A stretch of 64,000 nt of DNA from Clavibacter michiganensis subsp. insidiosus (GCF_002240565.1 NZ_MZMO01000001.1:806001-870000); one strand, 5' to 3'. Positions 35,467 through 44,879 are shown, numbered from the stretch's first letter. The notes: generated by a model not told the origin, from the sequence alone. Made by a program: numbers and translations.

Positions 35467-36426
35467 ATGTCCCACGCTAATGCTCGTCTGACGGTTCACG
35501 GGAGGGTTCTCCTCGTGCGGCGGGTGGTCGAGGATCGTCGGCCGGTCTCGCATGTCGCGCGCGAACTCGGTGTGTCGCGTCAGTGCGCGCATCGGTGGGT
35601 GAATCGGTTCCGGTCCGAGGGTTTCGAAGGCTTGTCGGACCGGTCCTCGAGGCCGAGACGGGTGCCGACGAGGACGAGCCCGGAACGAGAACGAGCCGTC
35701 GTGGAAGCGAGGACCCGATTGCGATCAGGTCCTGCCCGGTTGGCGCCGGTGACCGGTGTTCCAGCCCGCACGATCTCCCGCGTCCTGCGGCGGCACGGGG
35801 CACCGCCGTTGGCATGGTTGGACCCCGTCACCGGGGCCGTGATCCGGGCATCCCGGTCGATGGCAAACCGGTACGAGCATGAGCATCCCGGCGACCTGAT
35901 CCACGTCGACGTGAAGAAGCTCGGCCGGATCCCGGACGGCGGCGGCTGGCGGGCGCATGGCCGCAGCGAACAGGTTCGTGGTCGTGGGATCGGGTTCGAT
36001 TACGTCCACGCCGTGGTCGATGACCACACCCGCCTCGCCTACGCGGAGATCCACCCGGACGAGAAGGGCGTGACCGCGGCAGGGTTCCTGACCCGGGCCG
36101 CGGCGTACTTCGCCGAGCACGGCATCACCCGCATCGAACGGGTCCTGACGGACAACGCGTTCGCCTACCGGCACTCGGCCGCGTTCCAGAACGCGGTCAC
36201 GCAGCTCGGTGCGAGGCAGAAGTTCATCCGCCCGCACTGCCCCTGGCAGAACGGCAAGGTCGAACGCTTCAACCGCACCCTCGCGACCGAGTGGGCCTAC
36301 CGGCAACCCTTCACCAGCAACCAAGCCAGAACCGACGCCCTTGATCCGTGGATCCAGCACTACAACACTGAACGAATCCACTCGAGCCACGGGCTGACGC
36401 CCGCGGCCCGAGTGTCACCAACGTGA
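35467..36426 (+). CDS. IS481-family transposase (copy 1)
   Basis: 319 aa. The N-terminal helix-turn-helix is RRPVSHVARELGVSRQCAHRW, followed by a second helical region. The DDE integrase core has Asp in LIHVDVKKLGRIP, Asp in RVLTDNAF and Glu in WQNGKVERFNRTL. It is intact and probably active. It differs from copy 2 at one residue, Met132 versus Thr132, from one base (35861 T versus 41653 C). Start ATG follows AGGAGG by 5 nt. Confidence 0.95.
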   Translation: MSHANARLTVHGRVLLVRRVVEDRRPVSHVARELGVSRQCAHRWVNRFRSEGFEGLSDRSSRPRRVPTRTSPERERAVVEARTRLRSGPARLAPVTGVPARTISRVLRRHGAPPLAWLDPVTGAVIRASRSMANRYEHEHPGDLIHVDVKKLGRIPDGGGWRAHGRSEQVRGRGIGFDYVHAVVDDHTRLAYAEIHPDEKGVTAAGFLTRAAAYFAEHGITRIERVLTDNAFAYRHSAAFQNAVTQLGARQKFIRPHCPWQNGKVERFNRTLATEWAYRQPFTSNQARTDALDPWIQHYNTERIHSSHGLTPAARVSPT

Positions 36427-36439
36427 TGACTCAGTACAC

Positions 36440-37744
36440 CTAGCCCAGCGCCGCCTCCGCCTCCGAGGCGCCCGCCGCCACGGCGACCACGGCCTCGCGC
36501 CCGGCGTGCGCCACCCGCACGCCTCCCGCGAACGCCGTGACGCGCACGCGACCCTCCGCGTCCGTCCGCAGGGTGCTCGGCGCGAGCCGCCACTCCTCGC
36601 GGATCAGCCGGCGGAGCGCGTCGTACGACGGCTTCGGCGTGCCGTCCGCGCGCACCAGGCCGCCAGGCGCGCCCAACCACATGCCGTCGTCGGTGAGGCC
36701 CCAGTAGGTGATGGCCGCGACGGCCGGGTGCCCGACGAGCGAGCGGTAGTGGCGCTCGATCTCCTCGGCCTGCCGCTCCTCGCCCGCGGGCGTGGACGGC
36801 CAGCTCTCCACCCGGAAGTCGTTGAGGTCGGTGATCTCGGGCGGCATCGGGTCGCCCGAGAGCAGCGTCGTCTCCGTCATGTGGATCGGCAGGCCGAAGC
36901 GCGCGAACCGGTCGACGATCCCGAGCACCTCCCCCTCGCCGCGGTACCCCTGGTGCATGTGCGTCTGCAGCCCGATCGCGTCCACCGGGATCCCCGCGCC
37001 CAGCACCTCCTCGATGAGCTCCTCGTAGGCGGGCGACAGGTCGAAGTCGTTGAGCACGAGCGTCGCGGCCGGGTCCGCCGCGCGCGCCTCCTCGAACGCC
37101 ATGCGCACCATCGCGAGCCGGCCGCGCGCCGCCGCGAGCCGCGTGATCCCGTTGTCCTCCCGGTCGAACACCGGCATGATCACGGCCTCGTTGATGGCGT
37201 CCCACGTGTCGATCAGCCCCGCGAACGCACCCACGTCGCGCCGGATCCGCTCCCGCTGCACGCGCTCCACCTCGTCGAGCGGCAGGTCGAGCAGCCACGG
37301 CGCGGTGACGGTGTGCCAGACGAGCGGGTGCCCCTTCACGTCCACGCCGCGCTCGCGCAGCCAGCGCGCGGTCGTGAGCAGCCGCTCGGTGTCCGGCCTC
37401 CCGCGCACGGGCTCGAACCGGCCCCAGTAGAAGGGGAGCGTCGCCGTGTCGAACACGTCGAGCCACTGCTCGGCCAGCAGCTCCAGCCCCTCGAGGCGCG
37501 CGCCGCCGAAGGTCTCGATGCCCGCCTCCCCGGGATCCGTCTCGCCGTTCGCGAGCGGGATGAGGTCGAAGCCGATGTTGCCGAACGCGATGTCCTGGCT
37601 CGCCTGCTCCACCACCACGTCCGCGTGCGCGAGCGGCTGCCCGTCCGCGCCGCGCACCGTGATCACCGCATCCGCGCGGCGGGCGTCGGGGATCGCGGTC
37701 GGGCGTCGCCCGGTGGTCGACGGGTCGGATGGCGTGGCGGGCAT
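36440..37744 (-). CDS. Endo-1,4-beta-xylanase, GH10
   Basis: 434 aa. It hydrolyses internal beta-1,4 bonds of xylan or xylo-oligosaccharides. The acid/base Glu is in TWDAINEAV and the nucleophile Glu in IHMTETTL. KGHPLVWHT and AIGLQTHMHQ are further GH10 signatures, and ITYWGLTDDGMWLG closes the barrel. No signal peptide is seen, so it may act inside the cell on imported oligosaccharides. ATG 37744 has a GAGAGG site 5 nt away; a GTG at 37771 is an alternative. The TAG stop lies inside the CCTAGC flank of IS copy 1. Confidence 0.92.
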   Translation of the reverse strand: MPATPSDPSTTGRRPTAIPDARRADAVITVRGADGQPLAHADVVVEQASQDIAFGNIGFDLIPLANGETDPGEAGIETFGGARLEGLELLAEQWLDVFDTATLPFYWGRFEPVRGRPDTERLLTTARWLRERGVDVKGHPLVWHTVTAPWLLDLPLDEVERVQRERIRRDVGAFAGLIDTWDAINEAVIMPVFDREDNGITRLAAARGRLAMVRMAFEEARAADPAATLVLNDFDLSPAYEELIEEVLGAGIPVDAIGLQTHMHQGYRGEGEVLGIVDRFARFGLPIHMTETTLLSGDPMPPEITDLNDFRVESWPSTPAGEERQAEEIERHYRSLVGHPAVAAITYWGLTDDGMWLGAPGGLVRADGTPKPSYDALRRLIREEWRLAPSTLRTDAEGRVRVTAFAGGVRVAHAGREAVVAVAAGASEAEAALG

Positions 37745-37999
37745 GGCTCCCTCTCGAGGGGTCGGCGCCACGCGCCCGGCACCCGCGCGCCGCGAGGCGG
37801 GAGGGGAGGCGGGCCGCGAGCGGATGCGTCGGTGCGGTCATCGCGGAACGTACGCGGGCCGCGCGACGGGCGTCCACCGTGCCCCGGATGTCCGCAACCT
37901 TTCCCCCTCCGCGACGGGTGGGGAGGGGCGGCCGCGGGCGTAGCGTGCACGCAGGGCGCGGATCCGACCGGCGCCCCCGCTTCGATGACGAGGACCCCC

Positions 38000-39043
38000 G
38001 TGACCGCACACGCCGCCCGCCTGTCCGTGCTCTACCTCGGCGGGACGGGCACCATCAGCGCCGCCTGCGTCCGGGCCTCCGTCGCCGCCGGGATGGACGT
38101 CACGGTCGTCAACCGCGGCGCCGACGCCAAGGGGCGCGGCACGCCCGCGGGCGTCACGACCCGCGTCGCCGACGTCCAGGATCCGGCCGCCCTCCTCGCC
38201 GCGATCGGCGACCGCACCTACGACGCCGTCGTCGACTTCCTCTCCTTCGACGCCGCGGGCGCCGACCGCCGCGTGGAGCTGTTCGCCGGCCGCACCCGTC
38301 AGTTCGTGGCCATCAGCTCGGCGTCGATCTACCGCAAGCCCGCGCTCCAGACGCCCATCACCGAGTCGACGCTCCGCGCGAACCTGTTCCTCTCCTACGC
38401 GCGCGACAAGATCGCCATGGAGGACGCCTTCCTCCGGCACCACGCCGCGAGCGGCTTCCCGGTCGTCATCGTCCGCCCGTCGCACACCTACGACGAGGCG
38501 AGCCCGCCGCTCGCGGGCGACTGGACGGTCGTCGACCGCATCGCGCGCGGCGACGAGGTCGTGGTCCCGGGCGACGGCACCTCGCTCTGGACGCTCACGC
38601 ACGCGGACGACTTCGCGGTCGGCCTCGTCGGGATCCTCGGCGACGAGCGCGCGGTGGGCGAGGCCCTGCACATCACGAGCGACGACGTCTCCACGTGGGA
38701 CCGGATCCACCACCTCGTCGCCGACGCGCTCGGCGTCGAGGCGCGGCTGGTGCACGTGCCCGCCGAGCAGTTCCCGATCGTCGAGCCCGACTGGGGTTGG
38801 TCGGAGCTGGTCCTCGGCGACCTCTCGCACAGCGCCGTGTTCGACACGACGCGGATCCGCCGGCTCGTGCCCGCGTTCCAGCCGCGGATCCCGTTCCACC
38901 TCGCGGTCCGCGGCATCGGCGCGTGGCGGGCGGGGCACCCCGAGCTCACGCGGCCGGACGCGGACACCGACCGCCGGATCCAGCGCCTCGTCGACGCGAA
39001 GCACGCCGCCGACGCCGCCTACCGGGCGGCCGCGGCGGGCTGA
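38000..39043 (+). CDS. NAD-dependent epimerase/dehydratase (extended SDR)
   Basis: 347 aa. The Rossmann motif is LYLGGTGTISAACVRA, which together with VVNRG is typical of an atypical or extended SDR subgroup that acts on nucleotide sugars or similar. The active-site region is ISSASIYRK, and YARDKIAMED carries a Tyr-x-x-x-Lys-like pair. GTG 38000 is preferred (GAGGA 5 nt upstream); ATG 37985 is an in-frame alternative. It is divergent from the xylanase gene (255 nt). The substrate is unknown. Confidence 0.85.
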   Translation: MTAHAARLSVLYLGGTGTISAACVRASVAAGMDVTVVNRGADAKGRGTPAGVTTRVADVQDPAALLAAIGDRTYDAVVDFLSFDAAGADRRVELFAGRTRQFVAISSASIYRKPALQTPITESTLRANLFLSYARDKIAMEDAFLRHHAASGFPVVIVRPSHTYDEASPPLAGDWTVVDRIARGDEVVVPGDGTSLWTLTHADDFAVGLVGILGDERAVGEALHITSDDVSTWDRIHHLVADALGVEARLVHVPAEQFPIVEPDWGWSELVLGDLSHSAVFDTTRIRRLVPAFQPRIPFHLAVRGIGAWRAGHPELTRPDADTDRRIQRLVDAKHAADAAYRAAAAG

Positions 39044-39052
39044 CGCGCGCCG

Positions 39053-39871
39053 CTAGCGGGCGGCGACCGCGGGCCGGGCCGCGACCCGCCCGGTCCACCC
39101 GGCGCGGGCGCGGGCGACGAGCGTCACGACGACGACCGCGGCGGCCGCCACGAGCGCGGCCACGGCGGCCGGCGTCGAGAGCAGCTCGCCCGTGAGGCGC
39201 CCGACGGCGACCCAGGCCAGGCCCCAGGCGATCGCCGCGGAGGGCGCCAGCCGTCCGCCGTCGCGGAGCGCGAGCACCGCGCCGACGACGCCGGCGACCG
39301 CGAGCAGCGCGACCGCCCACACGTCGCGCCCGGTGGTGCCCGGCTGGAGGCCCGACGCCGTGAGGATCGAAGCGATGTTCGCGATCGACGCGACGCTCAC
39401 CCAGCCGAGGTAGAGGCCCATGGTGCCGTCGAGCACGATGCCCTCGACGACGCCCCGCGGCCGCGACGTCATCAGCGCGCGGAATACCCACATCAGCGTC
39501 GCGAGCAGCGCGACGATGACGACGCCGCTCAGCACGAGGAACCCTGCCTGCGCGGTGAGGATCCACACGGCGTTGAGCACGAGGGTGACGGCCACGGGGT
39601 AGCCGACCCGGCGCTGCCGCTCGTCGGCGCGCTGGGCGGGGAGCGCCTGCCAGATCGTGTACGCGACGAGGCCGAGGTAGATCAGGCTCCAGATCGAGAA
39701 CGCGGGGCCGGCCGGGGCGACGGGCGTGTAGCTCGCGCTGAGGGCGCCGCTCGACGCGTTCTGGATGCTCTCGTCGCTGAACGCGCCCGAGCCGAACGCG
39801 GATCCGATGATCGCGAACGCCATGCTCGAGATGACGACGATCTGCCGGACGATGTCCTTCACGGTGCCCAT
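39053..39871 (-). CDS. TspO/MBR-like integral membrane protein
   Basis: 272 aa with about eight hydrophobic segments. The region PVAPAGPAFSIWSLIYLGLVAYTIWQAL is the hallmark of the tryptophan-rich sensory family. It is longer than classical TspO (about 160 aa), like other actinobacterial members. Ligand and function are unknown; porphyrins and stress signalling are known for TspO relatives. It is divergent from a MarR regulator with an inverted repeat in the shared promoter, so it is probably the MarR target. Confidence 0.8.
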   Translation of the reverse strand: MGTVKDIVRQIVVISSMAFAIIGSAFGSGAFSDESIQNASSGALSASYTPVAPAGPAFSIWSLIYLGLVAYTIWQALPAQRADERQRRVGYPVAVTLVLNAVWILTAQAGFLVLSGVVIVALLATLMWVFRALMTSRPRGVVEGIVLDGTMGLYLGWVSVASIANIASILTASGLQPGTTGRDVWAVALLAVAGVVGAVLALRDGGRLAPSAAIAWGLAWVAVGRLTGELLSTPAAVAALVAAAAVVVVTLVARARAGWTGRVAARPAVAAR

Positions 39872-39897
39872 GCTGCCTGCTCCTCTACGATGGGAAA

Positions 39898-39926
39898 GTC
39901 AGCAGGCGGATAGTAAGCCTGCTGAC
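39898..39926. promoter_or_regulatory. Operator-like inverted repeat between TspO-like and MarR genes
   Basis: GTCAGCAGGC (39898-39907) and GCCTGCTGAC (39917-39926) are perfect 10-bp arms around the 9-nt spacer GGATAGTAA. The spacer may be the -10 of one or both divergent promoters. It is the probable site for the adjacent MarR protein. Confidence 0.6.
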
Positions 39927-39950
39927 GATCACTGTAGCAGGAGGAGTGCC

Positions 39951-40424
39951 GTGCAGGACGACGAGCTCGCCAGCTGGCCCACCGGGCGGCTGCTGTCCAC
40001 GGCCGCGCGCGCGGTCGAGCACGCCTGGTCGGAGGCGCTCGCGGGCCTCGGGGTCACGCACGCGGGCCTCATCGCGCTGCACCTGCTGCGCGACGGGCCG
40101 CTCAGCCAGATCCAGCTCGCCCGCTCCGCGCACGTCGAGACGCAGACCATGTCGCGCACGCTCGAGCGGCTGGAGCGGGAGGGGCTCGTGTCGCGCGCCC
40201 CGGATCCCGCCGACCGCCGCCGCCACGTCGTCGCCCGCACCGAGGCCGGCGCCGAGGCGTGGGAGCGCGCGCAGGCGCTCGAGCAGGACGTCGTCCCCGA
40301 GCCCGCCCGCTCGGAGGACATGCGCCGGGGCCTCATCGACGTGATCCGCGCCGCCCGCCCGGCGCCCGCCGCCGAGGCGTCCGAGACGCGGGCGCCCGCC
40401 GCCGCTCCGGGGCGCGCCCGATGA
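39951..40424 (+). CDS. MarR family transcriptional regulator
   Basis: 157 aa. The winged helix reads LSQIQLARSAHVETQTMSRTLERLEREGLV, and the wing RAPDPADRRRHVVARTEAG contains the conserved Asp-x-Arg. GTG start with GGAGG 5-6 nt upstream. It ends with an ATGA overlap to the DUF2071 gene. It likely autoregulates and controls the divergent TspO-like gene through the repeat at 39898-39926. Confidence 0.9.
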   Translation: MQDDELASWPTGRLLSTAARAVEHAWSEALAGLGVTHAGLIALHLLRDGPLSQIQLARSAHVETQTMSRTLERLEREGLVSRAPDPADRRRHVVARTEAGAEAWERAQALEQDVVPEPARSEDMRRGLIDVIRAARPAPAAEASETRAPAAAPGRAR

Positions 40425-41161
40425 CCCGCCCCGCGGATCCCGTCGACCCCCACGCGCCCGACCTCCCCGGCCGCGCCGTCATCCGCCAGGTCTGGAGCGA
40501 CCTGGCCTTCGTGCACTGGCGCGTGGACCCGGCGCTCGTCGCCCCGCTCCTCCCGCCGGGCACGCGCCCCGACGTGCACGACGGATCCAGCTGGGTCGGC
40601 CTCATCCCGTTCGTCCTGTCGCGCAGCGCCTTCCCGCCGCTGCCGGCCGTGCCGTGGGCCGGCACGTTCGCCGAGCTCAACGTGCGCCTCTACAGCGTCG
40701 GCGACGACGGCCGCCGCGGCGTGGTCTTCCGCTCGCTGGAGGCCGCGAAGCTCCTGCCCGTGATCGGCGCGCGCGTCGGCCTCGGCCTGCCGTACATGTG
40801 GGCGTCGATGACGCACGAGGAGCACGACGGCGTCGTCACGTACACGTCCCGGCGGCACACGGGCTCCCGCCCGTCGTCGCGGCTGTCCGTGCGCCCGCTC
40901 GGCGAGGAGGTGGTGGGGGATCCGCTCGCCGACTTCCTCACCGCCCGCTGGGGCATGCACGTGGCCCGCGGCGGCGTCACGCGCTACTGGCCGAACACGC
41001 ACGACGCGTGGACCCTGCAGCGCGCCGAGCTGGTGGACCTCGACGACGAGCTGGTCGCCGCCGCGGGCCTCCCCGGCATCGTGGACCGCGCGCCCGACTC
41101 CGTGCTGTTCTCCCGCGGCGTCCGCACCGAGTTCGCCGGGCCGCTCCGTCCGCGCGCCTAG
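40421..41161 (+). CDS. DUF2071 (YqjF-type) protein
   Basis: 246 aa. Cytoplasmic beta-rich protein. VHWRVDPALVAPLLPPGTRPDVHDGSSWVGLIPF and FAELNVRLYSVGDDGRRGVVFRSLEA are typical of DUF2071, a fold related to acetoacetate decarboxylase. The function is unknown. It is coupled to marR by ATGA. Its TAG stop (41159-41161) lies within the CCTAGC target of IS copy 2, and insertion preserved the stop. Confidence 0.88.
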   Translation: MTRPADPVDPHAPDLPGRAVIRQVWSDLAFVHWRVDPALVAPLLPPGTRPDVHDGSSWVGLIPFVLSRSAFPPLPAVPWAGTFAELNVRLYSVGDDGRRGVVFRSLEAAKLLPVIGARVGLGLPYMWASMTHEEHDGVVTYTSRRHTGSRPSSRLSVRPLGEEVVGDPLADFLTARWGMHVARGGVTRYWPNTHDAWTLQRAELVDLDDELVAAAGLPGIVDRAPDSVLFSRGVRTEFAGPLRPRA

Positions 41162-41162
41162 C
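41157..41162 (+). repeat. Target-site duplication, left, IS copy 2
   Basis: CCTAGC, repeated exactly at 42231-42236. Confidence 0.85.
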
Positions 41163-42230
41163 TGTACCCGGCCATGACGTTGGTGACACTTCGGGGCGTG
41201 TGAGGAGGCCTCCTGGCTTGATGGAGCTGTCTAGTTCTGCCACTGCCAGGAGGCCTCGATGTCCCACGCTAATGCTCGTCTGACGGTTCACGGGAGGGTT
41301 CTCCTCGTGCGGCGGGTGGTCGAGGATCGTCGGCCGGTCTCGCATGTCGCGCGCGAACTCGGTGTGTCGCGTCAGTGCGCGCATCGGTGGGTGAATCGGT
41401 TCCGGTCCGAGGGTTTCGAAGGCTTGTCGGACCGGTCCTCGAGGCCGAGACGGGTGCCGACGAGGACGAGCCCGGAACGAGAACGAGCCGTCGTGGAAGC
41501 GAGGACCCGATTGCGATCAGGTCCTGCCCGGTTGGCGCCGGTGACCGGTGTTCCAGCCCGCACGATCTCCCGCGTCCTGCGGCGGCACGGGGCACCGCCG
41601 TTGGCATGGTTGGACCCCGTCACCGGGGCCGTGATCCGGGCATCCCGGTCGACGGCAAACCGGTACGAGCATGAGCATCCCGGCGACCTGATCCACGTCG
41701 ACGTGAAGAAGCTCGGCCGGATCCCGGACGGCGGCGGCTGGCGGGCGCATGGCCGCAGCGAACAGGTTCGTGGTCGTGGGATCGGGTTCGATTACGTCCA
41801 CGCCGTGGTCGATGACCACACCCGCCTCGCCTACGCGGAGATCCACCCGGACGAGAAGGGCGTGACCGCGGCAGGGTTCCTGACCCGGGCCGCGGCGTAC
41901 TTCGCCGAGCACGGCATCACCCGCATCGAACGGGTCCTGACGGACAACGCGTTCGCCTACCGGCACTCGGCCGCGTTCCAGAACGCGGTCACGCAGCTCG
42001 GTGCGAGGCAGAAGTTCATCCGCCCGCACTGCCCCTGGCAGAACGGCAAGGTCGAACGCTTCAACCGCACCCTCGCGACCGAGTGGGCCTACCGGCAACC
42101 CTTCACCAGCAACCAAGCCAGAACCGACGCCCTTGATCCGTGGATCCAGCACTACAACACTGAACGAATCCACTCGAGCCACGGGCTGACGCCCGCGGCC
42201 CGAGTGTCACCAACGTGATGACTCAGTACA
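41163..42230 (+). mobile_element. IS481-family insertion sequence, copy 2 (1068 bp)
   Basis: Same length and orientation as copy 1. It is flanked by perfect 6-bp duplications CCTAGC at 41157-41162 and 42231-42236, matching the NCTAGN target. This is therefore a direct transposition product. It differs from copy 1 by a single base as far as I can read (41653). Confidence 0.95.
41259..42218 (+). CDS. IS481-family transposase (copy 2)
   Basis: 319 aa, identical to the copy 1 protein except Thr132 for Met132. DDE residues are intact (HVDVKK, LTDNAF, GKVERF). The ribosome-binding site AGGAGG lies in the right arm of the 41205-41257 hairpin. Confidence 0.95.
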   Translation: MSHANARLTVHGRVLLVRRVVEDRRPVSHVARELGVSRQCAHRWVNRFRSEGFEGLSDRSSRPRRVPTRTSPERERAVVEARTRLRSGPARLAPVTGVPARTISRVLRRHGAPPLAWLDPVTGAVIRASRSTANRYEHEHPGDLIHVDVKKLGRIPDGGGWRAHGRSEQVRGRGIGFDYVHAVVDDHTRLAYAEIHPDEKGVTAAGFLTRAAAYFAEHGITRIERVLTDNAFAYRHSAAFQNAVTQLGARQKFIRPHCPWQNGKVERFNRTLATEWAYRQPFTSNQARTDALDPWIQHYNTERIHSSHGLTPAARVSPT

Positions 42231-42236
42231 CCTAGC
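42231..42236 (+). repeat. Target-site duplication, right, IS copy 2
   Basis: CCTAGC, repeated exactly at 41157-41162. Confidence 0.85.
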
Positions 42237-42272
42237 GCTCCGTCCGGCGACCGCCGTCCTCCGCCTGCGCGC

Positions 42273-44108
42273 CTACCGCTGCCCGCGCGGCGTCCGCGTC
42301 GACCGCGTCCGCCCGCCCGACAGCTCGTCGATCGTCAGGGCGGCGCTCACCAGCGCGAGGTGGCTGAGCCCCTGCGGCAGGTTGCCGAGGAACGCGTGGT
42401 CGTCGGCGTCGATCATCTCGGAGTACAGGCCGACGTCGTTGCCGAGCTCGACCAGCTGGTCCATGAGCTCCCGCGCCTCGTCCATCCGGCCGACGCACGC
42501 GTAGGCGCCCGCGAGCCAGAACGCGCACGCCGTGAACGTGCCCTCCTCCTCGGGCATGCCGGAGTAGCGGTACAGCAGCGGCCCGCGGCCGAGCTCGGAG
42601 CGCAGCGCGTCGAGCGTGCGGGACATGCGCTCGCCGCGGTCGAAGCCGGAGATCGAGTGCAGCAGGATGCTCGCGTCGAGCCGCTGGCTGCCGGGGTGCA
42701 TGACGTACGCGCCACGCCCCTCGTCCCAGCACTCCTCCTCGACCCAGGTGCGGATGCGGTCGCGCTCGGCGCGCCACCGGTCCGGCACCCCGGGGATCTG
42801 GCCGAGCTCCGCGAGCTCGACGGCGCAGTCGAGCGCCTGCCAGCAGCCGAGCTTCGAGGTCGTGTAGTGCTGCTCGTCCTCGAGCTCCCACATGCCGGCG
42901 TCGCGCTTCTGCCACATGTCGCACGTGCGGTCGGCGAAGGTCGCGAGGAGGCGGCCGGTGTCCGCGTCGAGCACGTTGCCGTCGCGGACGTACGTCCGCA
43001 CCACGTCGAACAGGTCGCCGAAGACGCCGAGCTGCAGCTGCGACTGCGCGTCGTTGCCGTCCACGACGGGGCCGACGCCGCGCCACCCCGGCACCTCGGG
43101 GTTCGCGCTGCCCTCGGGCACGCCGCCCTCGAGGGAGTAGAAGACGTGGAGGTCGGGGCCGTTGTCGCGGATCGTGCGGAGCATCCACGACACCGCCGCG
43201 TGCGTCTCCTCGCGCAGGCCGAACTTCACGAGCGCGTTCACCGTGTACGCGAGGTCGCGCACCCAGGCGAAGCGGTAGTCCCAGTTCTTGCCGCCGCCCA
43301 AGCGCTCGGGCAGCGATGTCGTCGCGGCCGCGGCGATGGATCCGGTGGGCGCGTGCACGAGCAGCTTGAGCGCGAGGGCGCTGCGCTGCACGGCCTCGGC
43401 CCACTCGCCCTCGTAGCGGAACTCGGCGCTCCAGCCCTCCCAGTTGCGGATGGTGCGGTCGATGCCCTCGTCCACGATCTCCGGGTTCGGGATCCGCACG
43501 GGCTCCCGCTCGGTCCCCACCATCGTGAGGACGTGGCGCGACCCCTCCTTCGTGGTGAACGCGCCGGCCAGCGACTGCGTGCCGGGCTCGGCGGGTCCGT
43601 GGTCGAGGCCGACGACCGCGAGCGTCACGCCGTCCACGCGGATCACGGGGCCGTTGTGCGTCGACTGCACCCAGGGCGACGAGGTCCCGAGCGCCGTGCC
43701 GGGCGCGACGAGCCAGCTCATCGCGACCTCGCCCGTGATCCCCTCGATCCGGCGACCGAGCTCGGACCACGGCAGCCGCCCGGCGACGCCCGTGACGAGC
43801 GCGTCGGTCACGCGCACGCTGCCGGACGCGGTGGTGAACGTGGTGGTGAGGACGTTGGTGCCGGGCACGTAGGCCCGCGTCACCTCGAAGTCCTCGTCGG
43901 GCCGCAGCGTGATCCGGCCGCCGTGCGGGGCGTCGAGGATCGCGGCGAACGCGGGCGGCGTGTGCAGGTTCGGCAGCGGCAGCCAGTCGATGTCGCCGTC
44001 CTCCGCGATGAGCGCGACGGTGCGCCCGTCCCCGATGGCGGCGTAGCTGCGGAGCGCGACGTAGCCGTCGATGCGCTCGGGTGCGGGGCGGGATGCGGGC
44101 GTGGCCAT
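42273..44108 (-). CDS. Glycoside hydrolase family 15 protein (glucoamylase/trehalase type)
   Basis: 611 aa. It has an N-terminal beta-sandwich (GDGRTVALIAEDGDIDWLPLPNLHTPPAFAAIL) and an (alpha/alpha)6 barrel with WDYRFAWVRDLAYTVNAL, DGNDAQSQLQLGVFGDL and LGNLPQGLSHLALV. Catalytic Glu candidates are in VEEECWDEGRGAY and LYSEMIDADD. It has no signal peptide. In actinobacteria such proteins include trehalases and alpha-glucosidases; the substrate is not resolved. ATG 44108 follows GGAG by 5 nt on the minus strand. It is divergent from the macrodomain gene. Confidence 0.9.
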   Translation of the reverse strand: MATPASRPAPERIDGYVALRSYAAIGDGRTVALIAEDGDIDWLPLPNLHTPPAFAAILDAPHGGRITLRPDEDFEVTRAYVPGTNVLTTTFTTASGSVRVTDALVTGVAGRLPWSELGRRIEGITGEVAMSWLVAPGTALGTSSPWVQSTHNGPVIRVDGVTLAVVGLDHGPAEPGTQSLAGAFTTKEGSRHVLTMVGTEREPVRIPNPEIVDEGIDRTIRNWEGWSAEFRYEGEWAEAVQRSALALKLLVHAPTGSIAAAATTSLPERLGGGKNWDYRFAWVRDLAYTVNALVKFGLREETHAAVSWMLRTIRDNGPDLHVFYSLEGGVPEGSANPEVPGWRGVGPVVDGNDAQSQLQLGVFGDLFDVVRTYVRDGNVLDADTGRLLATFADRTCDMWQKRDAGMWELEDEQHYTTSKLGCWQALDCAVELAELGQIPGVPDRWRAERDRIRTWVEEECWDEGRGAYVMHPGSQRLDASILLHSISGFDRGERMSRTLDALRSELGRGPLLYRYSGMPEEEGTFTACAFWLAGAYACVGRMDEARELMDQLVELGNDVGLYSEMIDADDHAFLGNLPQGLSHLALVSAALTIDELSGGRTRSTRTPRGQR

Positions 44109-44345
44109 GGGACTCCAGTCGACGCCGGTAGGAGGGCACCGACCCCTCCAGTATCCCCGGGTGGCCTCCGCGCGTCCCGACCGTGACCGGCTGCGGACAC
44201 GACGCGCCGGCCAATCGTTCCTCCTCCGCGCTCCGAATACCGCCGATGTGCCCGGAGCCCACCCGAACGGTTCCGGTCGCGGCCCGTCGGACAGCGTCGT
44301 CCGCGCGGGTCTCCGCCCGATCGCGATCCGGGCCAGGCTGGATCC

Positions 44346-44879
44346 ATGACGCACCTCGAGGCCGTGCGCGGCGACATCACCCGGCAGGACGTCGACGCGA
44401 TCGTGAACGCGGCGAACTCGTCGCTGCTCGGCGGCGGGGGAGTGGATGGCGCGATCCACCGCGCGGCCGGTCCCGAGCTGCTCGCCGCCTGCCGCCGCAT
44501 CCGCTCCGAGGAGCTCCCGGACGGTCTGCCCGCCGGCGACGCGGTCGGGACGCCCGGCTTCCGCCTGCCCGCACGCCACGTGATCCACACGGTCGGCCCC
44601 GTGTGGTCGCGGTCGGAGGACCGCACGGCGGTGCTCGCGAGCGCGTACCGCCGGTCGATCGAGGTGGCGGCGTCGCTCGGCTTGCGCAGCGTCGCCCTCC
44701 CCGCGGTCTCGGCCGGCGTCTACGGCTGGCCGGTCGACGACGCCGCGCGCGTGGCGGTGGCCGCGGTGCGCGAGGCGCTCGCCGTCGGCGCGGGCGACGG
44801 GATCCAGCTGGTGCGCTTCGTCCTGTTCTCGGACCAGGTGCTCGCGGCCTTCGCGGCGGCGCTCGCATCCGACGCCTGA
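44346..44879 (+). CDS. Macrodomain protein, O-acetyl-ADP-ribose deacetylase type
   Basis: 177 aa, a single macrodomain of the MacroD/YmdB type. [25 protein letters not shown] holds the catalytic Asn/Asp and ADP-ribose loop, and VSAGVYGWP is the second phosphate loop. It likely removes ADP-ribose or deacetylates O-acetyl-ADP-ribose in the cytoplasm. There is no clear Shine-Dalgarno; CAGGCT ends 6 nt upstream and may be a -10. It converges with the tRNA genes. Confidence 0.92.
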   Translation: MTHLEAVRGDITRQDVDAIVNAANSSLLGGGGVDGAIHRAAGPELLAACRRIRSEELPDGLPAGDAVGTPGFRLPARHVIHTVGPVWSRSEDRTAVLASAYRRSIEVAASLGLRSVALPAVSAGVYGWPVDDAARVAVAAVREALAVGAGDGIQLVRFVLFSDQVLAAFAAALASDA

